Counted from the first letter of the stretch, positions 25,498-35,784 are shown. The stretch: DNA of 64,000 nt from Molossus alvarezi (GCA_037176705.1 CM073898.1:35033488-35097487); one strand, 5' to 3'. The notes: a model not told the origin generated them from the letters alone. Made by a program: numbers and translations.

Positions 25498-25640
25498 GCG
25501 GCTACTTATTAATTAAGTGACCCTGGCAGAATCATCTCCTCTCTACATCTGTTTCCTTGTCAGCAAAACGGTGATCATCAGCCCTGCTAGGGTTATTGTG
25601 ATGATTAAATGAGACACTTTACATGAGGGCTCTGTGGAAA
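25498..25640 (+). repeat. MIR relic, sense
   Basis: CATCTGTTTCCTTGTCAGCA followed by GTGATGATTAAATGAGACAC. Confidence 0.7.
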
Positions 25641-26499
25641 TATAGACTTAAAAGATAGCTGTTTTTACTCAGTTCTGTCAAAAAGCTTGAGGGAATTCAT
25701 TGTTATAGGATCAACACTGAAAAAAATAATAATCTTGCATTTTGTGAGAGAAAGGAATATTTTAAAAGGCTATTACTAAGTTCTATATGGAGAGATATAC
25801 TACACCCTACACAGACCAAAAAGGATGGGGCAAAGGCCAAGTAAAGGAAGCAGGTGCTTTTCTAAGAGAGATTCCTTAGGACCTCGGGTGAGGGGCAAGT
25901 ACTAGACAGGTACCCTGAGCCTGACCCGCACACTATGATTCTTGTGGACCTAAGTAAATCTTCTCTAACTAATGATAGAGACAGCAAGACGGCTTAAGGG
26001 ACCCAAATACAATCTTTGCTAAAATAGTTCTAGTTATGGTCTGTTTAGAATCAATAAGACTTTGGGAAAGACAAGGAAGAGCATTAGCATTTTAAGGCAT
26101 CTTAGAACTCAAAGTTGGAAATGATCTTAGTCCAATTAAAAAACAACACACATATGAATTAGAAAACAATATAAAAAGCCATGCTCGACATTATTACTGA
26201 GAACATTTACTACACAAAATTGACTGTGGGTTTCATTAAAAACAGGTACACAGTGTCGCGTAAATGTGGCATTGATGGCTCAACCGCAGAGCAAAGATGG
26301 TTTTCTCCACCAAGTTAGGTAGCTCTATTCTCTTCCCAAAGACCAAGGTTCTAATCCCAGACAATCACCTAAGAAGAACTGCCTTAGGTTATACAGTGTT
26401 CAGGTGGAGCTTTGGATGAATTAACACAGCCCCTGCCCACAACTGGAGCATATGCTTCCTGGAAGAGGATTCTAAATAAGGAGAAAGATGAGTTTGCAG

Positions 26500-26605
26500 A
26501 CATAGTTTCTACTTCCAACTCTGCTACTAATTAGCTATGACTCCGTGAGTTCAGTTTACTTAAATTACTTAAAGCTCTGTGTACACCTTTATAAAATGAG
26601 AGCCA
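26500..26605 (+). repeat. MIR relic, sense
   Basis: CCAACTCTGCTACTAATTAG, then CTATGACTCCGTGAGTTCAG and TATAAAATGAGAGCC. Confidence 0.7.
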
Positions 26606-26764
26606 TGTGCTCCTCAAATGTTTAGAACTAAGTTCCGCCTAGGAATGATGTTCAAAGTTGTAAATGAATTCCAGAAGTCACAGTGAATAACTGGCTGAAC
26701 TAGAACTAGAACTCAGTGCCAAATTGCAAGGTGTGTTCTTTTTTCTACATGTGCCTTCTCGCTA

Positions 26765-27410
26765 CAATCTCTTCTTTTTAATTTTTATTTCATCGTGTAA
26801 GAACCAGTAACATGCTACCCTCTTAACAGTTTTTGAGGTGCATGTAGAATATTGCTAATCACAGACACAAGGTTGTACAGCAGAACTGCAAAACTTAATC
26901 ATCTTGTATAATTGAAACTTCAGGCTCCATTGATTATCAAATTCTTTGCTCTTTCCCCAGACCCTGGCAACCACATTCTTCTCTGATTCCATAAGTCTGA
27001 CTATTCTTGATACCTCGTAGAAGTAGAATTTGTCTTGTTGTGACTGGCTTATTTCCCTCAGGATAATGTCCTCAAGGTTCCTTCATGTCTTCACATACTG
27101 CAGAATATCCTTCTTTTTTAAAAGATTAATATTTCATTGTAAATATAGACCACAATCTTTATCCATTCAATCAAAACCACAAGGAGGCATCACCTGACAG
27201 CTATGAGAATGGTTATCATCAGAAGGACGAGTGCTGATGAGGAAGTGGAGGAAGTGCAACCCTGGTAAAACGGAACGAAAATGGTGTGGCCATGATGGAA
27301 AACAGCATAGGAGTGCCTCCAAAACATTTTAAAAATTGAAGTCAGGATTTTGAAGAGATAGTTCACAGTAGCACTCTTCGTAATAGCCGAGATGTGAAAA
27401 CTACATTAAA
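26765..27410 (-). mobile_element. Old L1 insertion with inverted 5' part
   Basis: From 26765 to about 27170 the sequence is the reverse complement of an L1 3' UTR plus ORF2 end (CTGGCAACCACATTCTTCTC; GACTGGCTTATTTCCCTCAG; CTTTATCCATTCAATC). From about 27171 to 27410 it is L1 in the plus sense (ATCAAAACCACAAGGAGGCA; GATGGAAAACAGCATAGG; AATAGCCGAGATGTGAA). In the L1 the second block lies immediately before the first. This order fits a single minus-strand insertion with a 5' inversion. Confidence 0.75.
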
Positions 27411-27424
27411 AACATTTTTTTAAA

Positions 27425-27600
27425 CAAACATTTATTAGGAGACTATTATAGTCTGGGCACTGACCAAATTCATGGCTTCATTCATTTTTCACTAGATGCA
27501 ATTTAGTGTCTTTTTATTTTATAGACTGAGAAAATAATCTTAGTGAAGAGAAGCAGCTGAGTAAATTTACACAATGTATGTGGCAGTGGCCAAATTTTCA
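27425..27600 (-). repeat. L2/MIR relic, antisense
   Basis: AACAAACATTTATTAGGAGA followed by TATAGTCTGGGCACTGACCA, the reverse of an L2 3' end. Confidence 0.6.
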
Positions 27601-27999
27601 CACAAATATGTTTCTGAAAATTATCTTCACCAGACCATGTTGTCTCCATTATTTATACATTAGTGTAAATTTAAGTCAGTGAATCACCTTTCTTGAATAC
27701 ATTGCAAAACAAACCTTACCTATATTTTAAAAAGAAGAGACTATATTTTGTTAAAGGGAATATATGCAACAACGTAGTAGAAACCATGGTTGGAGCTCTT
27801 ACAGAGCATTAACAGCAAAGGACAATATAAAGTAATGGAGATAAAATTTACTATGTTGATATTTTTATCAGATTACTTCATGTTGAGTCCTAGATGACCG
27901 CTACTTATATATACATAAGATTTATGCTTTTTGTTTTAAAACAGCTAGTTATGTTTGTTTAAAGATTCACTCTAACAATAGCTTGGACTTTTAGAACTA

Positions 28000-28150
28000 A
28001 ATTGTAAACTCTTTTGATGGTCATGCCTTCAGTATCGTGGCTTCTCATCTCTCACTTTTATTTCCATCATTATTTGGTCTCCCAAAGTACCTGGTGCACA
28101 AAAACAAAAAATGTGTGTATATTCTACATTTACCAAATAAATGAATGGAC
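28000..28150 (+). repeat. L2 3' relic, sense
   Basis: TTGTAAACTCTTTTGATGGT, AGTACCTGGTGCACA and AATAAATGAATGGA in the order found at L2 3' ends. Confidence 0.7.
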
Positions 28151-28154
28151 AATC

Positions 28155-29825
28155 TGAGGAATTCGTATACCAATGTTGGGGGCAACCAAAAAAATTACCC
28201 TAGAGTTTTGGATTACTTGGACCATGACTGATTCAAAGACACTTCCAGAAATATTACCTGGAAATCTTGACAAAAATTACACTGCAGTGATGCACACTTT
28301 TGTCTAAGAAGCCAAATAAGGAAGAGGTGTGGGGTAAGAATGTCTATTTTAGCAGAATATTCATAGCCAAAAATGTTTTGGGTCACACATATGAATTAAT
28401 TATGAAAAAAGCTAAATTTCTCTTTAAAGCTGCAAAGGCAAACATATTATGAAAGGTTTTGTGAACTCTCTTGGTTGCTAGACAAAAGAGCAAAGGGATC
28501 AGCTTCAGCACACAGCAACCTCCTGCCTCTGAGAAAAACAAAAGACAAACAAAAACCTCCCCAGCTGAATCAATGAAGTGATCCGTGGGACTCCAGTGAG
28601 GCGCCATCGGCCTTTCTTAGAGTATTCATTATTGTTAATACATGCTGCAAGCAAAATTCTCTGTCCGGCTCCTTGTAATAATTTCTACTCCAAGAGATCA
28701 ATCATGAAAGCACATGGAGGACCCTCTCAGTTCCAGTTTCAAAACCTGTGAGCTCACGAAATTGCTCTGGGCTGTGGGCCCCGAAGCCTCGATACCAATT
28801 CCTCTTTAACTCTGGCAATCTGACTCCATTTTTTGGTGCATCTGTAGTATGCCTCAGTATCCCTACAAGGAAAATCCTATTCACAACTCCCTCCAAAACA
28901 CAGCACTCCTCATAGAAGTTCAGTGCGTGTACAAAAAGTGCCTTGGAATAAGAAACATTATAAACGCAAAATATTATTATCCTTATATAACAGCACTGGG
29001 CTACTTCAATTACAATCCACACTTTTAAAATCTGTTAACATTCCCTTCTGGGAAAGCCCTTTTGCCCTTTAATAGTATAAGCTAATCATGGCAGTATAAT
29101 TTCCGGAGCTCATATTTGTGGGAGGAGAATGGCTGGCACTGGGGTGCTCAGTTCTGTGATGGCTTTCTCATTCCTTTAACTCCTGAAATCATTGAGAGGC
29201 TCTAAGCTAATTTTCAAAACTATGCAGAGGTACTTAGGAAAGCCAGGAGCAGAGATGGGAACCTGAGCATTGCACTGACATCATTCTATGCTCAGCACAT
29301 AGGGTGCATCATGAAAGCAATACTAAATGAGCACACTGGTCTCTAAACTCTTGCTGGCTTTAAGTAGCATTCTTAATTACAAGCAGGCTTGCTTTGTTAT
29401 TTACAGTTACACAGCTCACTGTTTATTTAACTGGGAAAATATAATTTTTCTATGAGGTATTTTCATCATTTATTTGCTTAAGTACATGCAAAATAAAAGG
29501 GGACCTTGCAGAGATCTCAAAACCTGTTTCTCATGTGCATTTAAAAAGAAAATGCTCATCATGATCTCTGCAACTGGGTCAGCTCGCACCAAGATGCTCC
29601 TGGGTAGCCATGAGCACTTACAGCGCCCTGCAATCCTTGTCAGTGACACCTCGTAACAGTGCAAATGAAGCATGGCGTGATGAGAAAATGAAGAAGAATG
29701 AACCCAGATAGTCAACCCTGCAGTTTTCACACCAGAGGGTAGACTCATTTTATTCCCCCATCCACACCACACATAATTTTTCTTTTATACTTTCAAGCAT
29801 ATACATGCTTTCGCTATTATGAGAA
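28155..29825. other. Unique intronic DNA inside the SINE-free zone
   Basis: No repeat or gene recognised. The 106-residue minus-strand frame at 28702-29022 has no familiar domain. Candidate region for conserved noncoding elements. Confidence 0.5.
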
Positions 29826-29831
29826 AAATGT

Positions 29832-29873
29832 CATATATCTATATATCTATGTATATATATGCATGTGTGTGTG

Positions 29874-29921
<48 letters not shown>

Positions 29922-29923
29922 TA
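29832..29923. repeat. AT/GT microsatellite with a perfect 48-bp palindrome
   Basis: A TA-rich lead is followed by (TG)n and (TA)n and then ACACAC. Bases 29874-29921 are a perfect inverted repeat: GT-rich arm, TATA core, AC-rich arm, 24 bp per arm with no spacer. Confidence 0.85.
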
Positions 29924-29934
29924 CTTGCAATAGT

Positions 29935-30600
29935 CCCAAATTTGGAACTAAACCTCATTCACACCTGCTAGGAATTTATCATATTGTCATTCACCTTTGT
30001 GCTTCTCTTCACCCTCATCTATTAGGCTCAAAGACTATTTCCTTGTGGGTCCTTAGTCTAATTAGCTGAATATTGAGGGAGTTTACTGACCCAACAAATT
30101 CAACATCACCTCTTTCTGATTAGGTTTCTTTCAAGCCATCACCCTGCCTGCCCTGCTCCCAGCCTCTCTGCATCCCCACCACACACATTTCTCCCTCCCC
30201 CACCCTCAGAGGCTTACTTCATCCTTCATGTTCCTTGACTGTACTCTAGCCAGAGTTAATTCCCTCTTTCAAGAGAGGGAAGGAATAAAGTCGGAAAAAT
30301 TCACACAGGTTTATTTGTCAGAGGGTGGTGAGTTTGCTACTCTGATTTAAAAAAAAAAGAAGAAGAAGAATCAGAAAGCTTCCACCAAAAGTGTGTTAGG
30401 AGAACGGGGAGTTTCAGAAACAAACAATAGCACCTTCAAAGGAAAGAAAAAGTTCTCCGACTCAAAAAAAATGATACCAACTGCTGCTCAAATACAATTT
30501 TCTCTACTTTCCTTCTATCCCTTCTCTCTTTCAATGATAGACGCGCCTGATTTTTCATTCACATACAGAGGCAATCACTCGGTTCTGGAGGGAAAGAAAT
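29935..30600. other. Unique intronic DNA
   Basis: Includes an A10 plus (GAA)n run at 30349-30370. No gene seen. Confidence 0.55.
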
Positions 30601-30611
30601 GTGCGTAAGGA

Positions 30612-30626
30612 CCAGCAGAGGGCGCC
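30612..30626 (+). promoter_or_regulatory. Strong CTCF-like motif
   Basis: CCAGCAGAGGGCGCC matches the CTCF core CCASYAGRKGGC at every position and continues with the favoured GC. It sits in a locally GC-rich patch (30600-30780) about 2 kb inside the first beta intron. A CTCF site here could shape looping between the beta promoter and the rest of NRXN1. Occupancy is inferred only. Confidence 0.6.
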
Positions 30627-32600
30627 TGACCGGGGGAGAGCAGCGGAGGGAAGGGGAAGGAGTGCCTCTCTGCCGCAGGGCCCCTTGGTGTTCTCCTTTC
30701 CCCCACGCCCAGGTGCTCTCCCCAGTCAGCGCCTCATCTCCCCGGAAACAGGCAGAGCCGCAGCAAAGGGAAAAGTGAATATGTATATGAGATTATTAGC
30801 CGAGCGCTTCCCACCGGTACAATGAGGTGCCCCACCCCCCTGCCTAACCTCAGGGAGCTCAGAGCACCCACCCAAACTCTGTCTCTCCCTCTTGTGCCCT
30901 GGCTCACCTCCGTCCCCTGGGGATCACACAGTTCTGCACAAAGGCAGGGCAGTGGGTGAGAACTGCACCCAGGTAAGGGAACAGCTGGATCCCAGACTAC
31001 TGTGACCCAGTGGTGAGGGCAGAGGCTCCTCCTGACTCAGAGGAATCCATCCTCACTGTTACTTAGCTCAGAAGCCCTTTGGGGGCCTCTCTTCTGTCTC
31101 CACACAGTTCTCTAAACTGGAGAGAATCCTTGAGAGGGAACTGGGGAGAGGGAGGGAAGGGATTCCTAGGACCCAAATGAGGTGTGTCCCCGTGCCACCC
31201 CTAAAGGGGAGTTGCTAAGGGGGATTGTTCTCTCTTCATTTAGGTAAGGCTATAGCTTCCCATATCCAACCAGAATTGTCCCCAGGTAGTACCTGTCCCT
31301 GGGGAGGGGACCATCCTGGTGTAGTAGTAGCTGCTCAGGGGAGAGGAATTACTTAGGGAGCAGGACATGGGGTCCAGAGCTGATCCGTGTCTGAAAGAGG
31401 GAGGGGCCCTATAGAAAAGGAAGTAGGGGTGGAATATTAGAAAGAGTGTCTACAACAACTTTTGCTCTGCTTCTTAAGTCGTGGGCTTTACACTGGGGGA
31501 GAGATTGGGAGTGGGAAGAGATTCACAAAAACAGTTTGATATTTTATTTATTATCAGTTCAGGGAACCCAAAGTAGACTTTTATCTGAAGATGAGAGGAA
31601 CCTGGCCTTACACTGCCAGCCACTCTGGAGAAGCAACCTGCCCACCAAAGCCTTTCTTCACATTCTGCTCTTTACAAAAGAACCCAGAGTGAGGAGAATA
31701 GTTTCTCTTCGCCTTAAATACTCCTCCTCCAAGCAGACCTCCTAATTTCCCCTCCTCCAAGCAGACTTCCTGATTTACACCAGCCAACATTAGCACACCG
31801 GCCCTCACTAAGCGGAAGAAAGAGAAAGCAGGACAACCCTTATCCCAAAAGCCTTCAGACATGACCCTCAGGGAGATGGGTTTGGGTAGTCAAGCCTCTG
31901 CTGTATTTAGAAAATAGCTCAGCCCAATCACCAAGAAAAATAAGTGAATATGTGTGTGGCGTGGGGAAAGGGGGAGGTGTTCACAGGTCTTCTCTGAGCC
32001 TAGAAGGGGTTGGCCAGCCTCAGTTACCCTCCTACCTTCTCCAATTAAGGGAAGAGGTGGGAGCCGAGGGGAATGGCCTCCTGCTGAGTGAATCCCAGGA
32101 CCCAGGGCTTCAGGGTCACTGTAGTCTGGGCACACTCTGGAGGAATGTGCAATCTGGAACCTCTCCCTCCCGGAGGCCAGGGAAAACAGGCAGGAGGTGG
32201 GGCAGCACACAGCACAGACAAAAGGTTCTGCAGAGCCCCCCTTTCACTGATGCCTGGGGCCCTTGGCTGAGCACAGCGCCTCATCAGCCACACTGAGTGA
32301 CCTTCTGGCTAGTAACTCCCCATTCCCATGGGGCCCAGGTGCCCAGCCAGGGATGGTCCTATAATAGGTACCCACGCCTCTCTCCAGCACCCCTACAAGG
32401 AACACCATTCACACCCCTCACCACAAACACACCAGATGCCTTCCCCCATCCCTTTTCTATTGTCTTCAAAGAGATTAGTGGTTCCCACCAAACACACCCA
32501 AATGCACCTCCCGTTCTGGTGCTCCCATTTCTCTGAGCCTTAGGGGCTGAAAAGCTAGCAGGGTTGAAATGGAGGAGCCAGGGAGTAACCCGTGAGAACT
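30627..32600. other. GC-richer intronic DNA next to beta exon 1
   Basis: GC content rises toward the CpG island. Several open frames of 60-114 residues overlap here on both strands without known domains, as expected from low stop density. It contains a 28-bp tandem duplication at 31721-31776. Confidence 0.6.
31721..31776 (+). repeat. 28-bp tandem duplication
   Basis: 31721-31748 and 31749-31776 match at 25 of 28 positions; the shared core is CCTCCTCCAAGCAGAC. Confidence 0.8.
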
Positions 32601-32611
32601 TGGCATCTCAG

Positions 32612-32617
32612 ACCCAC
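32612..32617 (-). promoter_or_regulatory. NRXN1: 5' splice site of NRXN1-beta exon 1
   Basis: On the minus strand the exon ends GGACACG and the intron starts GTGGGT. The coding phase at the break (one base of an Ala/Gly-type codon) agrees with the known beta-neurexin exon junction. The first intron then runs off the window at coordinate 1, so it is over 32 kb long here. Confidence 0.9.
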
Positions 32618-32873
32618 CGTGTCCGCCTCGCAAGGATGCAGGTGACCTGTAGATTGCAATAGGCACTGAATGATGCTTGCTGCTGCCATGGAAATGGTGG
32701 ATGTGGTGCGCTCCCAAGCTGGACGCCCCCCATGCCACTCCTAGAAGGCCGCTGAGGGTGAGCGGGACAATCCAGAGCAGGGCCAGGCGCCCCCCTGCGC
32801 CTCCGCCGCTGCTGCCGCTGCCGCCCCCGGGCGAGCCCAGCTCGGCGCCGCACCGGAGCATCCTCTGGTACAT
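32618..32873 (-). CDS. NRXN1: Neurexin-1-beta, first coding exon (partial CDS)
   Basis: This exon encodes the 85-residue N-terminus specific to beta-neurexin-1, a presynaptic adhesion protein that binds neuroligins, LRRTMs and cerebellins. The reading begins [15 protein letters not shown], followed by a Gly/Ser run (residues 16-28), a hydrophobic signal-peptide core (about 29-49, [20 protein letters not shown]) and the beta-specific His-rich segment (56-68, [13 protein letters not shown]), ending [10 protein letters not shown] recognise this from the known mammalian NRXN1-beta leader. The ATG at 32873-32871 has G at -3. Coding ends one base into a codon at 32618, followed on the minus strand by the donor GTGGGT (32617-32612); this phase suits splicing to the first shared exon, which encodes the LNS domain and lies outside the window. 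Frame stays open through the donor to about 32475, but that part is intron. The Gly tract is interrupted by serines, whereas I recall an uninterrupted run in human. Identity is nearly certain. Confidence 0.97.
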
Positions 32874-32983
32874 GGCGGGGCGCCCGCCGAGGGGCAGCCA
32901 CCACGGGAGGCAAAGTTTGGGGCGCAGGGAGGGGAGAGGGCACCGGGGAGCAGGCAGCTCAGGGTGGGCTGCAGGGCGCCGCC

Positions 32984-33079
32984 TCACCGAGCCAGAGCAC
33001 CCATCCTCTCCCTCCTTCGGACAGTCTTCTCGGGGTCCTGGAGTCCGCCGTGACTAGCACCCCAAAGAATCCGAAACAT
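32984..33079 (-). other. Upstream ORF (31 codons) in the NRXN1-beta leader
   Basis: On the minus strand an ATG at 33079-33077, with G at -3, opens a 31-residue frame starting [15 protein letters not shown]. It stops at TGA 32986-32984, 110 bases before the neurexin ATG, and is in a different frame. It has an internal ATG at 33004. If transcription starts upstream of 33079, ribosomes would meet this ORF before the main start, which could lower beta-neurexin translation. I do not recognise the peptide and do not claim it has its own function. Whether it lies in the mRNA depends on the unknown start site. Confidence 0.45.
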
Positions 33080-33280
33080 AGCCGAGGCAAGTGCAGCTGA
33101 TGGGGGACTTGTCCGGAAAGGTAGCCCCCGAAACAGCAAGTGCGAAGAGGGCGGTTGCTCCCAGATTTCCAGGGTTCCAGGTTCTCGAGTGATACTCCCA
33201 AAGAGTTTCGGGCGAGAGTGCGTGCCAGGGGGTGGGGAGCGGGGAAATTGTTTAAAGCTCCTCCCGGAGGGTCCTCACTT

Positions 33281-33295
33281 CTACATGACAGCCAT
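33281..33295 (-). other. Minimal upstream ORF ending in an ATG-TAG start-stop
   Basis: On the minus strand ATG GCT GTC ATG TAG occupies these 15 bases: a four-codon ORF whose last sense codon is itself an ATG directly followed by a stop. It would matter only if it is inside the transcribed leader, which is not proven. Confidence 0.3.
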
Positions 33296-33569
33296 CCACC
33301 GCGAAGCCACTAGGTAAATCCATTTAGCATTGTGTGTGTGGACTTGGGAGGCCACTTCGCCGGCCCGACCTCCTTTCAGGGGAGAAGCAGACCCCATGAA
33401 ATCCAGGCGCCCCTTCCCTGCATTCCGCCCCGGCCGGCTGGCCCGCTAGCGCCAGCCTCCAGCGGGCAGCGCGCGGAGCAGCGGCGCGCATCGCCTGCTC
33501 CCGAGGCGCTCTGCCTGTCCGCTGCCTCCTGACACTGCCACCGGCAAGGGGTTCAGAGGCAAGAGTGAA

Positions 33570-33665
33570 CCTTTATGAAGGAAGCGGGGATCCAGAGGGG
33601 AAAGCGAGCTAAGGAAAAGAAGCAGCAGAGGAGTGGAGGGCAAACAGAAAAAAGAAAAGAAATAC
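33570..33665. repeat. Purine-rich tract upstream of the CpG island
   Basis: The plus strand is mostly A and G here (GAAGGAAGC through AAAAAAGAAAAGAAA). This strand asymmetry is common near mammalian promoters. Confidence 0.6.
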
Positions 33666-33694
33666 CACACACGCTGGCGAGGCGAGGGGGCTCT

Positions 33695-33702
33695 ATGCAA
33701 AT
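33695..33702 (-). promoter_or_regulatory. Octamer motif (POU-factor type)
   Basis: The minus strand reads ATTTGCAT, a perfect POU/Oct consensus, about 135 bp upstream of the CpG island edge and next to a purine-rich plus-strand tract (33570-33665). The placement suits a neuronal promoter element, but eight-base matches also arise by chance. Confidence 0.35.
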
Positions 33703-33842
33703 CTGCAGTCTCCAAATAGCAAATCACTGAAGCTGGGATGCAATGCAGAGGACGAGCCTATGTAAGGAGGGAGGCTGGTCTAGCTTCCCACGAAAATCGC
33801 CCTGCTTTGCCTCTCTCATGCATTCTCCACGCATCGAAGGGG

Positions 33843-33848
33843 CACGTG
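33843..33848. promoter_or_regulatory. CACGTG E-box
   Basis: A palindromic bHLH/USF-type CACGTG site upstream of the CpG island. It is a sequence match only; similar hexamers occur elsewhere in the window (near 21304, 34607 and 50175). Confidence 0.25.
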
Positions 33849-33849
33849 T

Positions 33850-35440
33850 ATGGCGATGCGGGGAACACCTAAAATGCGACTCACCCTCCTCTGCCAGGTG
33901 ATCCCTCAGTCTGAACTACAATGGCAGATGGCACCCTTCCCCTACCCCTGTGGTTTAGATGTAACCAGTGTCCTGAGAGCTCTTAAAAGGGAAAGAATTC
34001 CGCTTTTTTTATTGGCCCAAACTTGTTCTGCCAGGTATTCAAACCCAATCTGCTAAATATGGCTTGACACCATCTACTCAGGCATCAGTTCTGATGGTCT
34101 GTTAATTACAGATATTACTCATAACAAAGAGACCTCGTTCCCACTACCACACTATATCTCACAAGGCAGTCAAAGTGCAGGACCGGCACACGCAGGAGGG
34201 AACAGGATGCGTGAACCTGGCACAGCTGAGGAACAGTCAGAAAAGGGGAGAGTGAAGAGAAAGAAAGGAGACAGGTGGGGAAGACAGCAGAGGAGAGAAA
34301 CGGGATAAAACGAGCTTGCTTGAATTTCAAACATTTGGGGATATTTAAGAACCTACAAGATCACTACAGAAGCCCAGCTGTGGTGATCTTTTCTAATGGT
34401 AGAGTTCTGCCTTTCTCTCATGCTGTCTCCTTAGGAAAATCGCATTAAGAAACAAAAAATTCCTAAATCCAGTGCCCCCATGAAGGAGAGAACATTTATA
34501 TTCTACTGGTAAAATGCAGAGACTTTACCTAGAATCCACGTGTCCTGGATAAGAGACAAGCGAAGCCAACATACATGAAGAAAATCTAAAACGCTAGCAA
34601 GCACAGCACGTGAACTTGGCAAGGCGGAACCACAGCCCCTGGAGCCTGGCAGGAAGAGTTGGGATTATGGTTGAAACAGTCCTCCAGTTCCAGAAGATGA
34701 TAAAAACTATGACATGTCTAGTGACTGGACATTTTTTGTCTTTATTTCTATTTAAAGAGAAAGGGAAACAACTCAAAATAGGCACTACTTCCCACAGCCT
34801 CTCATCATCTATATAATCCCTTATATCAACAAATATAAAGTTATATATATTGGGGGGGGGAGTAATTCTAGGAGGATTTGACTCAAATCAGCCATTCACA
34901 CAAGTGGCCATTTAGGCTTCTACATTGCTTCATAGCCCATGCAGACAGGCCACCCAGGGACTCTGGTGGTCACTCTGTAACAGTGTCCAGGGACCAAATC
35001 AAATCTATAGCAAGTCATCACCTCATATTCCTGTCAAAAGTTTATGGCATTCTACTGAAAGATAATTCTTCAGCTCACTAATTGAAATGGCTTAGCAAGG
35101 CTAGGTAAGGTGCTTTCATTTACTTAAATACACGGTATCTCCCAACATTCCCCAGCTGCTCAAAAACCAACAGAACCCAAATCCAGCACCTTCCACTGTG
35201 TCCTGTTGCCACCCTTATCCCCAGGCCATTTCCTCATCATTTTAGTTTTTTTTTTTTTTTAGCCTATGTATTATAACTCACTAGACAAGGGTTGTGATTA
35301 TTCATTTTTTAAATATCAAGTAAAGCTTCCGAAGGAAAGAAGAGGATAATCACCCTCGCAGTATAATTTTAGGACTCGACGTTCATATTCTGGATTTGAT
35401 CTTTCATCGTGTTCACACGGCAAGAGCAGTGGGTTAGGCG
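33850..35440. other. Unique DNA upstream of the beta promoter
   Basis: No repeat recognised except short poly-T (35249-35262) and a G9 run (34851-34860). No gene seen. Confidence 0.5.
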
Positions 35441-35449
35441 GCGGGGGAC

Positions 35450-35615
35450 CTCTGCTGCATTCTTGGCACTGCCATTTACTGGTTATGTCAGATTAGTTAC
35501 TCAGCCTCTCCCTGAGGCTCCATGGCTTCCTTTATAAAATAGTCATGTTCCTATCTTTCCTAAGAATCCCACAGGGCAGGAAGGATATAATGTAATATTT
35601 AATGTGAGAGTGATT
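35450..35615 (+). repeat. MIR relic, sense
   Basis: TGGCACTGCCATTTACTGGT, then CTCAGCCTCTCCCTGAGGCT and TTATAAAATAGTCATG. Confidence 0.7.
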
Positions 35616-35784
35616 TAGAATATATCAAATGCTCCCCACAATTAAGGCATTATGCCTTTCCTCTTATATAGGTCTAGCATATCGACTGATTAGCCTGCAC
35701 AATTCATTCAGTTCCTTCCAACTATAGGAAGTATAGAGCATTGCATTGTTCTTCAATGCCCTCATGTATAGTGTTAATCTGTCC

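Larger units (their letters stand above)
1..32617 (-). other. NRXN1: NRXN1-beta intron 1 (also intronic for NRXN1-alpha)
   Basis: Everything from the beta donor to the left end of the window should be intron read on the minus strand. I found no further exon with recognisable neurexin sequence. The individual repeats are listed separately. Confidence 0.85.
32874..33560 (-). promoter_or_regulatory. NRXN1: CpG island, probable NRXN1-beta promoter and 5' UTR
   Basis: This is the upstream part of the only CpG-dense stretch in the window; the island also covers the coding exon down to about 32.7 kb. It includes many CG steps, for example around 33425-33515, and a GC box (GGGGCGG on the minus strand, 33425-33431). 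An in-frame TAG at 33056-33054 closes the neurexin frame upstream, with no ATG between it and the accepted start. No canonical TATA box is convincing; weak candidates are TTTAAA near 33251 and ATAAAG near 33571 on the minus strand. The start of transcription cannot be fixed from sequence, so the UTR/promoter boundary is unknown. Confidence 0.8.

Noticed and set aside
28500..28530. REST/RE1 silencer
   Set aside because: Only a left half-like word (TTCAGCAC) is present; the right half is missing.
32475..32617. Continuation of the neurexin reading frame past the donor
   Set aside because: A good GT donor in the right phase follows 32618, and the sequence beyond does not resemble neurexin, so this is intron.
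32874..32987. In-frame 38-residue N-terminal extension of the neurexin frame
   Set aside because: It begins with GTG, not ATG, at 32987; the frame is closed by TAG at 33056-33054 and has no upstream ATG. The known MYQRML start is far more likely.
32959..33201. 80-codon minus-strand frame upstream of the exon
   Set aside because: Its first codon is TTG at 33201 and it overlaps the leader; no known domain. Open frames are expected in GC-rich DNA.
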